Positions 1 to 9,779 of a stretch of 64,000 nucleotides of DNA are shown here, in pieces; the first letter of the stretch is position 1, and each line of letters begins with the position of its first letter. Source of the stretch: Shewanella marisflavi (lineage in GTDB: Bacteria; Pseudomonadota; Gammaproteobacteria; Enterobacterales; Shewanellaceae); contig NZ_JAKIKX010000010.1 in the NCBI RefSeq assembly GCF_023283925.1, positions 56,555 through 120,554 on the forward strand. Direction: 5' to 3'. The position numbers were made by a program, and so were the translations under genes. The notes under the pieces were generated by a model. It was not told the DNA's origin. It saw only the letters and a list, made by a program, of their open reading frames with translations, and did no database searches.

Positions 1-8
1 AGCTCGAT

Positions 9-47
9 AACCGTATTTCCATAGCGACCGGAAATACGGTTTTTTTT
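9..47 (+). terminator. Rho-independent terminator of a gene left of the window
   Basis: A 12-base-pair perfect stem (arms 9-20 and 30-41, loop 21-29) is followed by a run of T to position 47. It points rightwards, so it ends a plus-strand gene lying before the window. It faces the dsbA terminator, so the two transcription units converge here. Confidence 0.85.
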
Positions 48-59
48 ATTTTGGGCAAC

Positions 60-82
60 AAAAAGGGGCGCTAGGCCCCTTT
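60..82 (-). terminator. terminator of srkA-dsbA unit
   Basis: An 8-base-pair stem (62-69 with 75-82) of AAAGGGGC type lies 18 bases past the dsbA stop. On the minus strand it ends in a short T run. Confidence 0.75.
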
Positions 83-99
83 CGATAACAAGTTGACGA

Positions 100-711
100 T
101 TATTTCAAGCTAGTCAGGTAGTAAGCGATCTGCAGCAATTCGTCGTAAGACTTAATCGCACCCGTTTCAACACGGTACTTACCATTCACCACCAAAGCCG
201 GTACGCCAGACAGTTTGGCATTCTCGGTAGCACGCTTCATCTGCGCCATCTGTGCACTCACCATAAATGAGTTCGCCGCAGCATCAAAATCCTTACCATC
301 TATGCCATTGGCAATAAACAGTTTGCGAATATCGTCGCGGCTAGTGAAGCGTTGCTTCTTATCGTGAATCGCAGAGAAGAGAGCATGTTCCATCTTCTCT
401 TCTACCTTCAGCTGGTGAGCCACCGCGAAGGCACGAGACATCTCAGGACCCATTTCACGGCCGATAAACTCTACGTGATTCTGCTTAAAGACCACGCCTT
501 CAGGCAGGTTAGCCTTGATCTGTGGTACCTGAACCTTGGCGAAGTTGTAACAATGTGGACAGTAGAAAGAGAAAAACTCTGCGATCTCTGGCTTGGCAGT
601 TGCCGGGCCTTCATTGATCACTGTGTAGTGAACTCCCTCTTTGTAGTCGGCGGCCAACACGGCCATAGGGGCAACCAAGAGTGCCAGTGCTACCAATAAC
701 GCTTTCTTCAT
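100..711 (-). CDS. dsbA: thiol:disulfide interchange protein DsbA
   Basis: Periplasmic oxidoreductase that donates disulfide bonds to exported proteins and is itself re-oxidised by DsbB. The 203-residue protein starts with a Sec signal peptide (about residues 1-20, cleaved after VLA). The thioredoxin-fold active site Cys51-Pro-His-Cys54 is the classic DsbA CPHC. The cis-proline partner is Pro171 in a GVP motif. Length matches the family. It lies 131 bases downstream of srkA on the same strand, the same pairing as in E. coli where yihE (srkA) and dsbA are cotranscribed. The gap is long enough to hold its own promoter as well. Nothing unusual is seen. Confidence 0.97.
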   Translation of the reverse strand: MKKALLVALALLVAPMAVLAADYKEGVHYTVINEGPATAKPEIAEFFSFYCPHCYNFAKVQVPQIKANLPEGVVFKQNHVEFIGREMGPEMSRAFAVAHQLKVEEKMEHALFSAIHDKKQRFTSRDDIRKLFIANGIDGKDFDAAANSFMVSAQMAQMKRATENAKLSGVPALVVNGKYRVETGAIKSYDELLQIAYYLTSLK

Positions 712-842
712 TATACTTCCTTCTCAGTGCCTAAGCACTACTATGACAATAAGATTGAACATACCTTAAAGTGGTTTGGAGTCCACCTCAAGGGGATAAG
801 TTCATTTTTCTGTTACAAAAACTACGACGCAATTCCCGTTAA

Positions 843-1844
843 TTAATAGGGTATCAGGCTGATCGATGGTTCATCTAATTTCGCCAACTGCTCCTTAAAC
901 GCCAAGATCTGCTGCTCCCAATATTTCTCCTCACCATACCAGGGGAAGTTCATTGGAAAGGCTGGATCTTGCCAGCGACGACTGAGCCAGGCGTTGTAAT
1001 GCAACATGCGCATCGCCCGCAATGGCTCAATGAGATGCAACTGGCGATTATCGAAGTCGCAAAACTCCTCGTAAGCCTCAAGCAACACCTCTAACTGCAA
1101 GGTCTGCTGCGCACGATCCCCTGCTAACATCATCCAGATATCCTGCACTGCAGGACCCATCTTGGCATCGTCGAGATCCACAAATCCAGGGCCATCGGGT
1201 GTCCACAAAATATTACTGGGGTGCAGATCCCCATGCAGACGAATCGCTTCGGTGGGATATTGATGCCACAAGGATTTCGCCTTGGCCAGCACCTGCTCCA
1301 CTATGGTGAAATAAGCCGTTTCCAGGCTGGCGGGCACATGTTGAGATGCCTTAAGCCAGGCAAGAGATTCATCCCCCAACAAGGTCGGAGACAGGGTTTC
1401 GCGATAGGTAAATGGCCGCTGCTTGGCGAGAAGATGTATACGGCCGATGAAATGCCCCACCTCCTCAAGCTGCGTCAGGTTATCGACTTCAAAGGCCCGC
1501 CCGCCCATAGAGGGGAATAGCGCAAACCTGTATCCCTGATAATCATGCAGGGATCGCCCCTCGATAAGCACGGGCGACGCCACAGGGATCTCCTGAGCCT
1601 GTAACTCGGCGCAAAAATCATGCTCCTCCTGGATCTGTTCATTGCTCCAACGCTCTGGGCGATAAAACTTCACCACATAACGTCGACCGAGATCGCAGCG
1701 AAACTGGTAAACACGATTCTCATAACTGTTGAGCGCCAGCAGGCCTGTTTCAGGATAGATGCCCACAGATTCGATAGCGTCCATGATCAGATCAGGCGTT
1801 AACGCCTGAAAATGAAAGCCTGCGCCTTGCCGAGTGTCATTCAT
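843..1844 (-). CDS. srkA: stress response kinase A (YihE/RdoA family)
   Basis: A Ser/Thr kinase-like protein of the choline-kinase/APH fold; in E. coli SrkA counteracts MazF-linked death after envelope and oxidative stress. The 333-residue product carries the catalytic-loop motif HGD with the following Asn (His204, Asp206, Asn211) and a DLDD metal-binding segment at 223-226, so the active site looks intact. Length is close to that of the E. coli protein. The start ATG overlaps the TGA of the upstream 101-residue gene by 4 bases, indicating translational coupling, and dsbA follows. Confidence 0.93.
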   Translation of the reverse strand: MNDTRQGAGFHFQALTPDLIMDAIESVGIYPETGLLALNSYENRVYQFRCDLGRRYVVKFYRPERWSNEQIQEEHDFCAELQAQEIPVASPVLIEGRSLHDYQGYRFALFPSMGGRAFEVDNLTQLEEVGHFIGRIHLLAKQRPFTYRETLSPTLLGDESLAWLKASQHVPASLETAYFTIVEQVLAKAKSLWHQYPTEAIRLHGDLHPSNILWTPDGPGFVDLDDAKMGPAVQDIWMMLAGDRAQQTLQLEVLLEAYEEFCDFDNRQLHLIEPLRAMRMLHYNAWLSRRWQDPAFPMNFPWYGEEKYWEQQILAFKEQLAKLDEPSISLIPY

Positions 1845-2146
1845 CGCTGTGACTCCAATAGTGTGGCCAGATAAACCAGCACCTCAACATCATCGTCGCG
1901 CTCGACCGACAACCAGCAAACATCGCCGTAAAATTCATAGTTAAGCTGCAATAGGCTGCCCTCGAAATCCAGTAGCCATTGATGCCTGTCGGCGCCCCAA
2001 TGGCGTTCTATCACTCGGCAATCGAGCGCCTTGACCAGCGCCTCAGCAAACAGCTCAAAACGGTCAAAATCGATTTCGGCAACAATCGACAGACTCTTCG
2101 CCTGCGGATCGACGCTGATGGTGCTGATCTTCATCTCTTGATTCAT
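1841..2146 (-). CDS. small conserved protein, DUF3630-like
   Basis: A 101-residue protein without signal peptide or membrane segment. It is acidic, alternates predicted beta strands with one helix, and has a Trp-rich middle (residues about 50-80). It resembles the small gammaproteobacterial DUF3630 proteins of unknown function; this assignment is from memory of the family and unverified. The ATG at 2146 is preferred over the GTG one codon upstream because an AGGT Shine-Dalgarno lies six bases before it. Its stop overlaps the srkA start (ATGA), so it belongs to the srkA-dsbA unit. No function can be assigned. Confidence 0.75.
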   Translation of the reverse strand: MNQEMKISTISVDPQAKSLSIVAEIDFDRFELFAEALVKALDCRVIERHWGADRHQWLLDFEGSLLQLNYEFYGDVCWLSVERDDDVEVLVYLATLLESQR

Positions 2147-2197
2147 CACTTTACCTAGGGTTACCCCATTCTCTTAACGCTTATTCATTTCATCAGG

Positions 2198-3652
2198 CTA
2201 ACTGCTGCAGGACATGATCAGCCCCTGGCCCCACTCGGGTGGCCGCTTGGCAAAGTCCTCTTTATTAGGCTGCTCATCGAAGGGGCGGGTCAGTAATTGG
2301 TGCAGCTCTGCCAGCGGCTGAGTATTACCCTCTTCACAGGCGATAATCGCCTCCTGAGCCAGATAATTCCGCAGCACATACTTAGGATTAACTTGTGCCC
2401 TCGCTGCTTGCCAGCTGGCTACATCGCTCACCTTGCCCAAGCGGTCTTGATAGTTGCGATACCAGGCGTCAAAACCCGCCAGCTCGACAAAGTCATCCCT
2501 GAGCGAAGAAAACTGACTGCTCGGGTCCAACTGGGCAAAGCGGCGCCAAGTATTGGTGTGATCCAGGCGATTGGCTTCCATCAACTGAGTAAAGGCGCCA
2601 ATCAGCTTAAGATCTGCGTCATCTTGCTCGCTGCTCGCCGCTTCTGCCGAGCCAATCCCCAATTTGCCGCGCATCAAGACCAGATATGCCTGCACCAGAT
2701 GGTGCTGGTATGTATTCAAGGCGGCAATTAAGTCATCGGAGGCGATCAGAGGCACGACCGCCTGAGCCAGACGCTGCAGGTTCCACAGTCCGATACCCGG
2801 CTGCTGGCCGAAGGCATACCGACCATCGGGATCTGAATGGTTACAGATGAAGTCCTCCTCGAAGGTATCGAGAAAGGCGAAGGGGCCAAAGTCGAAGCTA
2901 TCGCCGAGTATCGACATGTTATCGGTATTCATCACCCCATGGGCAAAACCTATGGCCTGCCAGTGGGCAATCAACTTAGCCGTATCGGCGACGACCCGGT
3001 TAAACCAGGCTATATAACCGGCCTGATCACAGCTTAAATCGGGATAATGTTGGGTCAGGGTAAAGTCGAGCAACTGCTTGAGCTTCTCTTTGCTGCCCTG
3101 TTCACTATGACAAAAATATTCGAAATGGCCGAAACGAATATGACTCTTGGCCAGACGCACGGTTATCGCCGCTGATTCCTGGGTTTCTCGCCATACCGGC
3201 AGATCTGAACCTATGACCGCCAAGGCACGAGTGGTAGGTATATTGAGATGGTGCAGCGCCTCGGACACCAAAAATTCCCGCACCGCACTGCGCATCACGG
3301 CGCGGCCATCACCATGGCGAGAATAAGGCGTCATACCGGCCCCTTTTAGGGCCACATCCCAATAACCCTGCGGACCCTCGGCTTCGCCGAGAATAATAGA
3401 GCGGCCATCGCCCAGTTGCGGCGAATACCCACCAAACTGATGTCCGCTGTAGACTTGGGCGTAATAACTCGCCCCGTCAATGGCTTGGTTTCCGGCGAGC
3501 CCTTGCAGTAGCTGCTCATCGGGCTGGTCGAGACCGATGAGCTTGGCAGCATCTTGGCTCCAGGCCAACCACTGAGGTCGCGGTAAGCCCTGGGGCGTCA
3601 CCCGAGAATAGAAACCATGGAGCTGGTCGACATAATCTTGTTTAAACTTCAT
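2198..3652 (-). CDS. selO: protein adenylyltransferase SelO (YdiU family)
   Basis: A pseudokinase-fold enzyme that transfers AMP from ATP to Ser, Thr or Tyr of target proteins, known from the E. coli and human members to act in redox homeostasis. The product is 484 residues from the chosen start. The recognisable family blocks are the GDGR and [16 protein letters not shown] segment near residues 80-120, NTDNMS with its metal-binding Asn, and DFGPF. The C-terminus ends in CSS, the position where vertebrate SelO carries Sec-Ser-Ser. An AGGGG Shine-Dalgarno seven bases before the ATG at 3652 supports this start over a GTG at 3673 that would overlap the upstream stop. Confidence 0.95.
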   Translation of the reverse strand: MKFKQDYVDQLHGFYSRVTPQGLPRPQWLAWSQDAAKLIGLDQPDEQLLQGLAGNQAIDGASYYAQVYSGHQFGGYSPQLGDGRSIILGEAEGPQGYWDVALKGAGMTPYSRHGDGRAVMRSAVREFLVSEALHHLNIPTTRALAVIGSDLPVWRETQESAAITVRLAKSHIRFGHFEYFCHSEQGSKEKLKQLLDFTLTQHYPDLSCDQAGYIAWFNRVVADTAKLIAHWQAIGFAHGVMNTDNMSILGDSFDFGPFAFLDTFEEDFICNHSDPDGRYAFGQQPGIGLWNLQRLAQAVVPLIASDDLIAALNTYQHHLVQAYLVLMRGKLGIGSAEAASSEQDDADLKLIGAFTQLMEANRLDHTNTWRRFAQLDPSSQFSSLRDDFVELAGFDAWYRNYQDRLGKVSDVASWQAARAQVNPKYVLRNYLAQEAIIACEEGNTQPLAELHQLLTRPFDEQPNKEDFAKRPPEWGQGLIMSCSS

Positions 3653-3669
3653 TGGCTTGCCCCTAGATT

Positions 3670-3981
3670 TCACTGGCTTACCAAAGTTTCCATGCGCTGA
3701 CAGCTAAGCTGACCGTCATCTTTTACCTCGCAGAGGTAACCACATTGATAACGTCCGTTGCCAGTTTGACTCAATTTAACCATACCCGCCCCCTTTGCCA
3801 GACACTGGTCGAGTTGCTGATAGTAACCGGCGATATGCTTATCCAAGCTACCTGCGTTCTGCGAAACCATCTGCTGGCCATCGCTCTTCGCATCCGGATA
3901 GTAAAACAGTGTCCACTGTGGCACTTCAGTACACGCCGTTACCGTTAATAGTAACGCCACACTCACTATAAAGCTGCGCAT
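3670..3981 (-). CDS. small lipoprotein of unknown function
   Basis: A 103-residue protein with a lipoprotein signal: a hydrophobic stretch ending in a lipobox-like VTAC, Cys17. After it come a mature part with four further Cys, two of them in CGYLC, suggesting disulfides in the periplasm. I do not recognise the family. The start is set by an AGGAG Shine-Dalgarno seven bases before the ATG at 3981. The longer reading frame to 4134 only extends into the upstream 51-base repeats. Its stop lies 17 bases before the selO start, so the two are probably cotranscribed. Confidence 0.75.
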   Translation of the reverse strand: MRSFIVSVALLLTVTACTEVPQWTLFYYPDAKSDGQQMVSQNAGSLDKHIAGYYQQLDQCLAKGAGMVKLSQTGNGRYQCGYLCEVKDDGQLSCQRMETLVSQ

Positions 3982-4047
3982 TTTGATCTCCTGTTCACCA
4001 CAGATTACCGAGCTATGGAGCGTCATCGACGCCCACCTCATAAAGAG

Positions 4048-4190
4048 ATAAATGTTCCAGACATAACGCCATTCTCTTTCCTTCCATGGGCAAATGGCAT
4101 AAATGTTCCGGACATAACGCCATTTCCTTTCCATCCATGGGACTCTTATCAGTCATCCTGCGGATAGGGCATAAATGTTCCGGACATAAA
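4048..4190. repeat. 51-base direct repeats, two full copies and one partial
   Basis: Copy 1 starts at 4048 and copy 2 at 4099, an offset of 51 bases. Over the first 44 positions they differ at only four or five bases. A third, truncated copy at 4171-4189 keeps the first 19 bases and abuts the upstream terminator. Each copy contains the near-palindromic core TGTTCCGGACA. The block fills most of the gap between the 263-residue gene and the lipoprotein gene and includes no believable gene of its own. Confidence 0.8.
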
Positions 4191-4213
4191 AAAGGCGACA
4201 CTCAGTTCGCCTC
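4188..4213 (-). terminator. terminator of the EP-repeat protein gene
   Basis: A stem AGGCGA/TCGCCT (4193-4198 with 4207-4212) is followed on the minus strand by six T. It lies 70 bases past the stop of the gene ending at 4283. Confidence 0.75.
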
Positions 4214-4282
4214 TTTAAGTTTATCTTGACTAGTTTACACGGCTATTGGCCGAGATGCAGTAGATTACTGCTGCGCATTAAA

Positions 4283-5071
<789 letters not shown>

Positions 5072-5392
5072 TATCATCCACCGTTGATTATTCGTGCCCA
5101 GTATCAGGCATTTTCATATCGTAAATTTGTCTAGATAGTAACCGATATTATTAGTCGATTCTCTTGCTATAAATCAAATATTTATACCTCTTTTTCCCTC
5201 GGGTATCAAAAAGAGCGCCCAAAATCATGCTTAGGGGGTAAAAATAGCGGTTCATCCCTCATCCTTCCGGGGCAATTACGCCAGATAAAAGCACTATTTT
5301 GTGCGCATCTTCATAATTTCGAGCACAGCTTTTGTGTTCCATAACGCCTCGGGCTAGGCTAGCTATAACCCAGTAAAGAAGTCGGATATTGT
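5072..5392. promoter_or_regulatory. divergent intergenic region without gene
   Basis: About 320 bases between two divergently read genes, AT-rich in its left part. It must hold promoters for both. A TATAAC hexamer at 5364-5369 is a possible -10 element for the YgbA-type gene but has no clear -35. I looked for an NsrR-type dyad, since YgbA genes are NsrR targets in enterics, and did not find a convincing one. Confidence 0.4.
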
Positions 5393-5794
5393 ATGAGCCA
5401 AGAGATTCTAAGTGGTAAGTTACTGCGAGAGTTTAAAACGATCGCCGCCATGGTACATATCTATTGCAAGGATCATTGCGAGGCAAAGGGCGATGTCGCC
5501 AACTGCCCAGCATGCAGTGAATTTCTCGATTATGCTCACACCCGGTTAGACCGCTGCCCTTACGGCCAAGACAAACCCACCTGCAACAAATGTCCTGTGC
5601 ATTGCTATAAGCCAGAGCCCAAGGCTAAGGCACGTGAGATCATGATCTATTCAGGTCCACGCATGCTGTTGCCCCACCCTATTATGGCCATTCGCCATCT
5701 CTGGGCAGAGCGCGGCCCAGTACCGGGCAAGCCACCCGCGGCCGCATCGAATCGTCATCAGCGTCTGGCCAAAGAACAAAAATCGGTCTCTTAA
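5393..5794 (+). CDS. ygbA: YgbA-family nitrous oxide-stimulated promoter protein
   Basis: A 133-residue soluble protein of the YgbA_NO family, whose members are induced by nitric oxide through NsrR in enterobacteria; the biochemical function is unknown. Family signs are the N-terminal REFKTIAAMV helix, then a cluster of cysteines and histidines in residues 24-72 (CKDHC, CPAC, RCPYG, CNKCPVHC) that look able to bind metal. A conserved REIMIYSGPRMLL segment and PHPIMAIRHL follow. The C-terminal 25 residues are variable. The Shine-Dalgarno is weak. It stands alone between divergent and unrelated genes. Confidence 0.85.
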   Translation: MSQEILSGKLLREFKTIAAMVHIYCKDHCEAKGDVANCPACSEFLDYAHTRLDRCPYGQDKPTCNKCPVHCYKPEPKAKAREIMIYSGPRMLLPHPIMAIRHLWAERGPVPGKPPAAASNRHQRLAKEQKSVS

Positions 5795-5918
5795 GGTAGG
5801 AGTGATAACCCAAGGTTAACCCGTTATTTCCAAGCCGGCATCAGCGGCTTAACCCCAGGCATTTTTTCGCGTTAAACCTGGGCGATAGGCTTGCCTATTA
5901 AGCTGTTTTACGTCGACA

Positions 5919-6806
5919 ATGAGCAGCATGAACACACTCTCGCACGGCTTGTTATTTGAAGGATACTGGTGGCTCTCCCTATTGGGCGGCCTGCATTGTA
6001 TCGGTCTTGCCCTGTATCTGCGTTATCTGTATCACGACCGGAATGACAACCATAAGCTGCTCGGCGCCATCTTTAGCTTACTCGCCCTCTATTTTCTGAC
6101 CGGCCTACTCAATAGAGAAAACTCACCAGTGCCATTAGAGCTACTGTTTGTCTTGATCATCCCGGCCTATTTTCTGTTGATGCCCATGCTCTATCTTTAT
6201 TGCTATCGCAGCCTGCATGATGTCAAACGGCCTATCGGTATGTCGCAACACTTCCTACCCGCCTTCGCCCTGGTCGTCTTAATAGGCCTGAGCATGCTGT
6301 TTAGTGACCAGATGCGCCACATCCTCTTGATGCAAGATCTCATACTGCTCAACCATGTCACCTTACTCGGGTCGCTACTGCCCGTGCTGCTTATCTTACA
6401 AACCTGCTTCTACTTCTTTGCCATCGTAAGATTATTGCGACAATTTAGAGGCCGGGCACACAGGCTCCATCAAGACAGTCTCAAAGACATTAAATTCAGG
6501 TGGCTACTGGCCCTTACCCTAGCTTTGTTGACCAACTGGTTAATGCGCATGGGCTTAGTCATACTGCCCTACCTGCTGGGTGATAAGGTGAGCCTGGCAG
6601 CGCAGGCAAGTACCCGCCTGTTTCTGCTGCTCAGTCTCTATCTACTGGCCCTCTATGGCCTGAAGCAGATCACCATATCGGCCTACCTTAGGGGTCGCCT
6701 CTCTCCCGAACTCAAGTCCCAGAATGGCCCTAGCAGCAGTCGTCAACTGCTCGACGCCGAAGAGCTCAACTATCTGCAACAACTGCTGCGATCCGACAAA
6801 AAATAA
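5919..6806 (+). CDS. multi-pass membrane protein, AraC-type sensor domain lacking the HTH
   Basis: A 295-residue integral membrane protein with seven predicted helices: about residues 15-35, 47-65, 72-95, 112-128, 145-170, 194-215 and 228-250. This matches the N-terminal sensory half of membrane-bound AraC-family regulators common in Shewanella and related genera. In those, a linker and a roughly 100-residue helix-turn-helix domain follow. Here the protein stops about 45 residues after the last helix, and no HTH remnant is visible in any frame before the next gene. It may be a natural membrane-only sensor or a truncated regulator. The family comparison is from memory; the truncation inference depends on it. 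Confidence 0.6.
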   Translation: MSSMNTLSHGLLFEGYWWLSLLGGLHCIGLALYLRYLYHDRNDNHKLLGAIFSLLALYFLTGLLNRENSPVPLELLFVLIIPAYFLLMPMLYLYCYRSLHDVKRPIGMSQHFLPAFALVVLIGLSMLFSDQMRHILLMQDLILLNHVTLLGSLLPVLLILQTCFYFFAIVRLLRQFRGRAHRLHQDSLKDIKFRWLLALTLALLTNWLMRMGLVILPYLLGDKVSLAAQASTRLFLLLSLYLLALYGLKQITISAYLRGRLSPELKSQNGPSSSRQLLDAEELNYLQQLLRSDKK

Positions 6807-6841
6807 TTAACGCAATTTATACCAAAGCGGTTTTGCGTTAA
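6807..6841. repeat. 9-base inverted repeat after the sensor gene
   Basis: Arms TTAACGCAA (6807-6815) and TTGCGTTAA (6833-6841) directly follow the stop codon. There is no T run, so it is a poor terminator. It could be an operator for the downstream peptidase gene. Confidence 0.5.
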
Positions 6842-6907
6842 TGTATCCGGGCTTAAACACCTCAATAAACAAGAAATACTCAAGCAATCACGACAGAAGG
6901 GATCAAG

Positions 6908-8986
6908 ATGGGAAGGGGATATAAACTCACCACACTAGCGGTGATCTGTGCGGGCGCCATGGGGCTAGGAAGCAGCGTTTATGCCGGTGAACGTACTCAC
7001 CAGATCACCACGGACGACTTTTTTACTATAGGCAACATGGGCAACGTTAAGCTCAGCCCTGACGGCAAACATGCCATCTGGCTGGAGTCCCGCTGGGATA
7101 AAGAGCTCGACAAGGCACAAAAAGACCTCTGGCTCATCGATACCAAGTCACGTAAGACCCGTCGCCTGACCTTTACCAACGAGAGCGAGTCCAGCCCTCA
7201 GTGGAGTCCTGACGGCAGCTACGTCTACTACCTGGTCAAGCAAACCCGCGAAGAGAACAAAGCCCCCTATAACGGCAAGGCTCAAGTATTTAGAATCGCC
7301 GTTAACGCCTCAGAAGCCGTGCCCATCACCAAAGAGGCCGAAGGGGTAAAACAGTTCCAGCTCAGTCAAGATGGTAAGAGCCTCTACTTCCTCGCCAACA
7401 AGAGCACCACAGACAAAGATATCTGGGCCGATATGCGTGCCAAACATGGTGCACCTAAATATGGTCATGGCAAGGTTACGACTAACCCCCTCTACAAGTT
7501 AGATCTCGACCACTACCAGCAGAGCCTGGTTCTGGACGATAACAAGGTAGTATGGGACTTTAGCGTCACCCCTGATGCGAGTCAGATAGCCCGTATCACC
7601 ACCCAAGACAACGAACTGGTCAACCTCGAGGGCTGGTCGAACATTGAGGTGTACAACACCCAGTCAAAGCAAAATAAGGTATTAGAAGACACCGCCTGGC
7701 GTGAAAAGGCGCCTTCACCTTACGGCTGGCTACTAGGCCTAGCATGGCACCAAGACAACCAACGTCTGGCATTTCGTATCGACTTTGATGGCCATCCAGG
7801 CAAGCTGTTTGTAGCTGAACCACAAAATGACAAAGCCAAGCCTATCGAGCTTAAAACCAAGGGTGACACTACCTTTAACTCCAGCGATATCCATTGGCGA
7901 CCTAACAGCGACGAGCTCTGTTACCGCGGTTACGACCACGCCAGGGTAAAACTCTTCTGTAGCGAGATAGATGGTCAATCACAGGGCGACACTCGTACCG
8001 TGCTTGCCGGAGACCTGGTGATGGGCAGCTATAGTTTCAGCCAAGACGGTACGAAACTGGCCTTCAGCCACAATGGTCTGGATCATTTCAGCGATCTTTT
8101 CATCGCCGACGCCGCCAGCAAGAAGGCCAAATACAAGCGCCTGACCAATATCAACCCTCAGGTCGACAGCTGGATTTTGCCAGAGATCTCCGTGGTGAAA
8201 TGGACGGCGCCAGATGGCAGTCAGGTAGAGGGAATACTGGATCTTCCCGCAGGCTACAAGAAGAGTGACGGCCCACTGCCGCTGATCATACAGATCCACG
8301 GCGGCCCTACCTCTGCCACGCCGTACGCGCTGCAACACAGATCTTATGGCCGCAGCACTTTTACCGCCAACGGCTGGGCACTCCTGTCACCCAACTATCG
8401 TGGCTCCACTGGCTATGGTGACAAGTTCCTCACGGATCTCGTTGGCCAGGAGCATGAGATTGAAGTGGCCGACATCATGGCCGGTGTCGATCACCTGATC
8501 AAGCAAGGCATTGCCGATGGCGACAAGATGGCGGTAATGGGCTGGAGCAACGGCGGCTACCTCACCAACGCCCTTATCAGCACCACCAACCGCTTTAAGG
8601 CCGCCAGCTCCGGCGCCGGCGTGTTCGACCAGCGTTTGCAGTGGATGCTTGAGGACACCCCAGGCCATGTGATCAACTTTATGCAGGGACTGCCCTGGGA
8701 GAAACCTGAGGCCTATACCCACGGCTCGTCACTGACCCACGCCGACAAGATCAAGACACCGACCCTGATCCACATAGGCGAGAACGATCAGCGTGTGCCT
8801 GTTGGACATGCTCAAGGCCTCTATCGCGCCCTGAAGCACTACCTGGATGTACCGGTCGAACTCGTGGTGTATCCGGGCGAAGGCCATGGGCTGAGCAAAT
8901 ACCAGCACAGACAGGCCAAGATGGACTGGGACAAGCAATGGTTTGATCACTATGTTCTGGGTAAAAGCCTCAACGAGACGAAGTAA
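6908..8986 (+). CDS. S9-family prolyl oligopeptidase-type peptidase, exported
   Basis: A 692-residue serine peptidase with a signal peptide (residues 1-26, cleaved after VYA). Residues about 40-420 form the beta-propeller with PD40/WD40-like blades (for example KLSPDGKHAIW and SPQWSPDGSYVYY). The C-terminal alpha/beta hydrolase domain carries the catalytic triad: Ser547 in GWSNGGY, Asp627 in GENDQRVP and His660 in GEGHG. This fits acylaminoacyl-peptidase or dipeptidyl-peptidase-like enzymes that trim periplasmic peptides. The start has an AAGGGA Shine-Dalgarno. It is a single-gene unit with a strong terminator behind it. Confidence 0.93.
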   Translation: MGRGYKLTTLAVICAGAMGLGSSVYAGERTHQITTDDFFTIGNMGNVKLSPDGKHAIWLESRWDKELDKAQKDLWLIDTKSRKTRRLTFTNESESSPQWSPDGSYVYYLVKQTREENKAPYNGKAQVFRIAVNASEAVPITKEAEGVKQFQLSQDGKSLYFLANKSTTDKDIWADMRAKHGAPKYGHGKVTTNPLYKLDLDHYQQSLVLDDNKVVWDFSVTPDASQIARITTQDNELVNLEGWSNIEVYNTQSKQNKVLEDTAWREKAPSPYGWLLGLAWHQDNQRLAFRIDFDGHPGKLFVAEPQNDKAKPIELKTKGDTTFNSSDIHWRPNSDELCYRGYDHARVKLFCSEIDGQSQGDTRTVLAGDLVMGSYSFSQDGTKLAFSHNGLDHFSDLFIADAASKKAKYKRLTNINPQVDSWILPEISVVKWTAPDGSQVEGILDLPAGYKKSDGPLPLIIQIHGGPTSATPYALQHRSYGRSTFTANGWALLSPNYRGSTGYGDKFLTDLVGQEHEIEVADIMAGVDHLIKQGIADGDKMAVMGWSNGGYLTNALISTTNRFKAASSGAGVFDQRLQWMLEDTPGHVINFMQGLPWEKPEAYTHGSSLTHADKIKTPTLIHIGENDQRVPVGHAQGLYRALKHYLDVPVELVVYPGEGHGLSKYQHRQAKMDWDKQWFDHYVLGKSLNETK

Positions 8987-9013
8987 ACTTAACCAGAGCT
9001 GACACAAAACAAG

Positions 9014-9038
9014 AAAGCGCCAATTTTGGCGCTTTTTT
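9014..9038 (+). terminator. terminator of the S9 peptidase gene
   Basis: A perfect 9-base-pair stem (9014-9022 with 9027-9035), a four-base loop and a T run to 9038. Confidence 0.9.
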
Positions 9039-9108
9039 CATCAACTTCCATTTTCAATCCTCCTTAAGGCAGACTATGCTAAAGCCATCGAGATCAATGG
9101 AGGTCATC

Positions 9109-9687
9109 ATGCAAAAGTATCTGTCTACCTTAATTTTAAGTTGTTGTGTTGCTTTGGGATTACTGACATCCCCCATGACACTCGCCGCCGACAGCTACGC
9201 TGAGGCGATCGCCAACTTCAAAAAAGCTCCCGACACTCAGAGTTTCTTTAACACAGCCTATGGTTACGCCATCTTTCCCACCGTCGGTAAGGGCGGTATA
9301 GGTATAGGTGCAGCCTACGGTAAGGGCCGGGTCTATAAGGGGGGCGTTCACACTGGCGACTCCAGCCTTTCACAACTTTCCATCGGTTTTCAGCTAGGTG
9401 GCCAGGCCTATAGCGAGATCATCTTCTTCAAAGATGCCAAAGCTTATCAAGAGTTCACCAGTGGCAGTTTCGAGTTTGGTGCCAGCGCCTCGGCTGTCGC
9501 CATCAATGTCGGCGCCAATGCCCAAGTGGGCACCACGGGTAACTCGGCAGCCGCCGGCAAATCAGGCAGTAACAAGACCGCCAGTGCCGCCTACATCAAC
9601 GGTATGGCGATCTTCACCGCCGCCAAAGGTGGCCTGATGTATGAGGCCGCACTGGCCGGGCAATCCTTTACCTTTGACCCCAAATAA
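9109..9687 (+). CDS. exported SYLF/YSC84-domain lipid-binding protein
   Basis: A 192-residue protein: signal peptide (about residues 1-27, cleaved near LAA) followed by a SYLF (DUF500/YSC84) domain. Family signs are AYGYAIFPTVGKGGIGIGAAYGKG near the start of the domain, the GFQLGGQAYSEIIFF block and a Gly/Ala-rich end with AKGGLMYEAAL. Eukaryotic SYLF proteins bind phosphoinositides; the bacterial periplasmic role is unknown. The ATG at 9109 is chosen because a GGAGGT Shine-Dalgarno precedes it and the signal peptide begins there. The reading frame from 9076 adds 11 unlikely residues. Confidence 0.88.
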   Translation: MQKYLSTLILSCCVALGLLTSPMTLAADSYAEAIANFKKAPDTQSFFNTAYGYAIFPTVGKGGIGIGAAYGKGRVYKGGVHTGDSSLSQLSIGFQLGGQAYSEIIFFKDAKAYQEFTSGSFEFGASASAVAINVGANAQVGTTGNSAAAGKSGSNKTASAAYINGMAIFTAAKGGLMYEAALAGQSFTFDPK

Positions 9688-9700
9688 GGGGCTATCTGAG

Positions 9701-9733
9701 AGGGAGTCAGATGGCTCCCTCCTCTCTTCTTTC
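9701..9733 (+). terminator. possible terminator after the SYLF gene
   Basis: A short stem AGGGAG/CTCCCT (9701-9706 with 9715-9720) is followed by a pyrimidine-rich tract containing T clusters. It is moderate at best. Confidence 0.5.
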
Positions 9734-9779
9734 CCATCTCAGGGTGATTTTCGATAATCGACTTTATAACGAAGATTGT

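Noticed and set aside
4013..4201. Minus-strand 62-residue frame with a repeated CPEHLC motif
   Set aside because: It is produced by the 51-base repeat whose period is a multiple of three. It has no ribosome site and crosses the terminator of the preceding gene.
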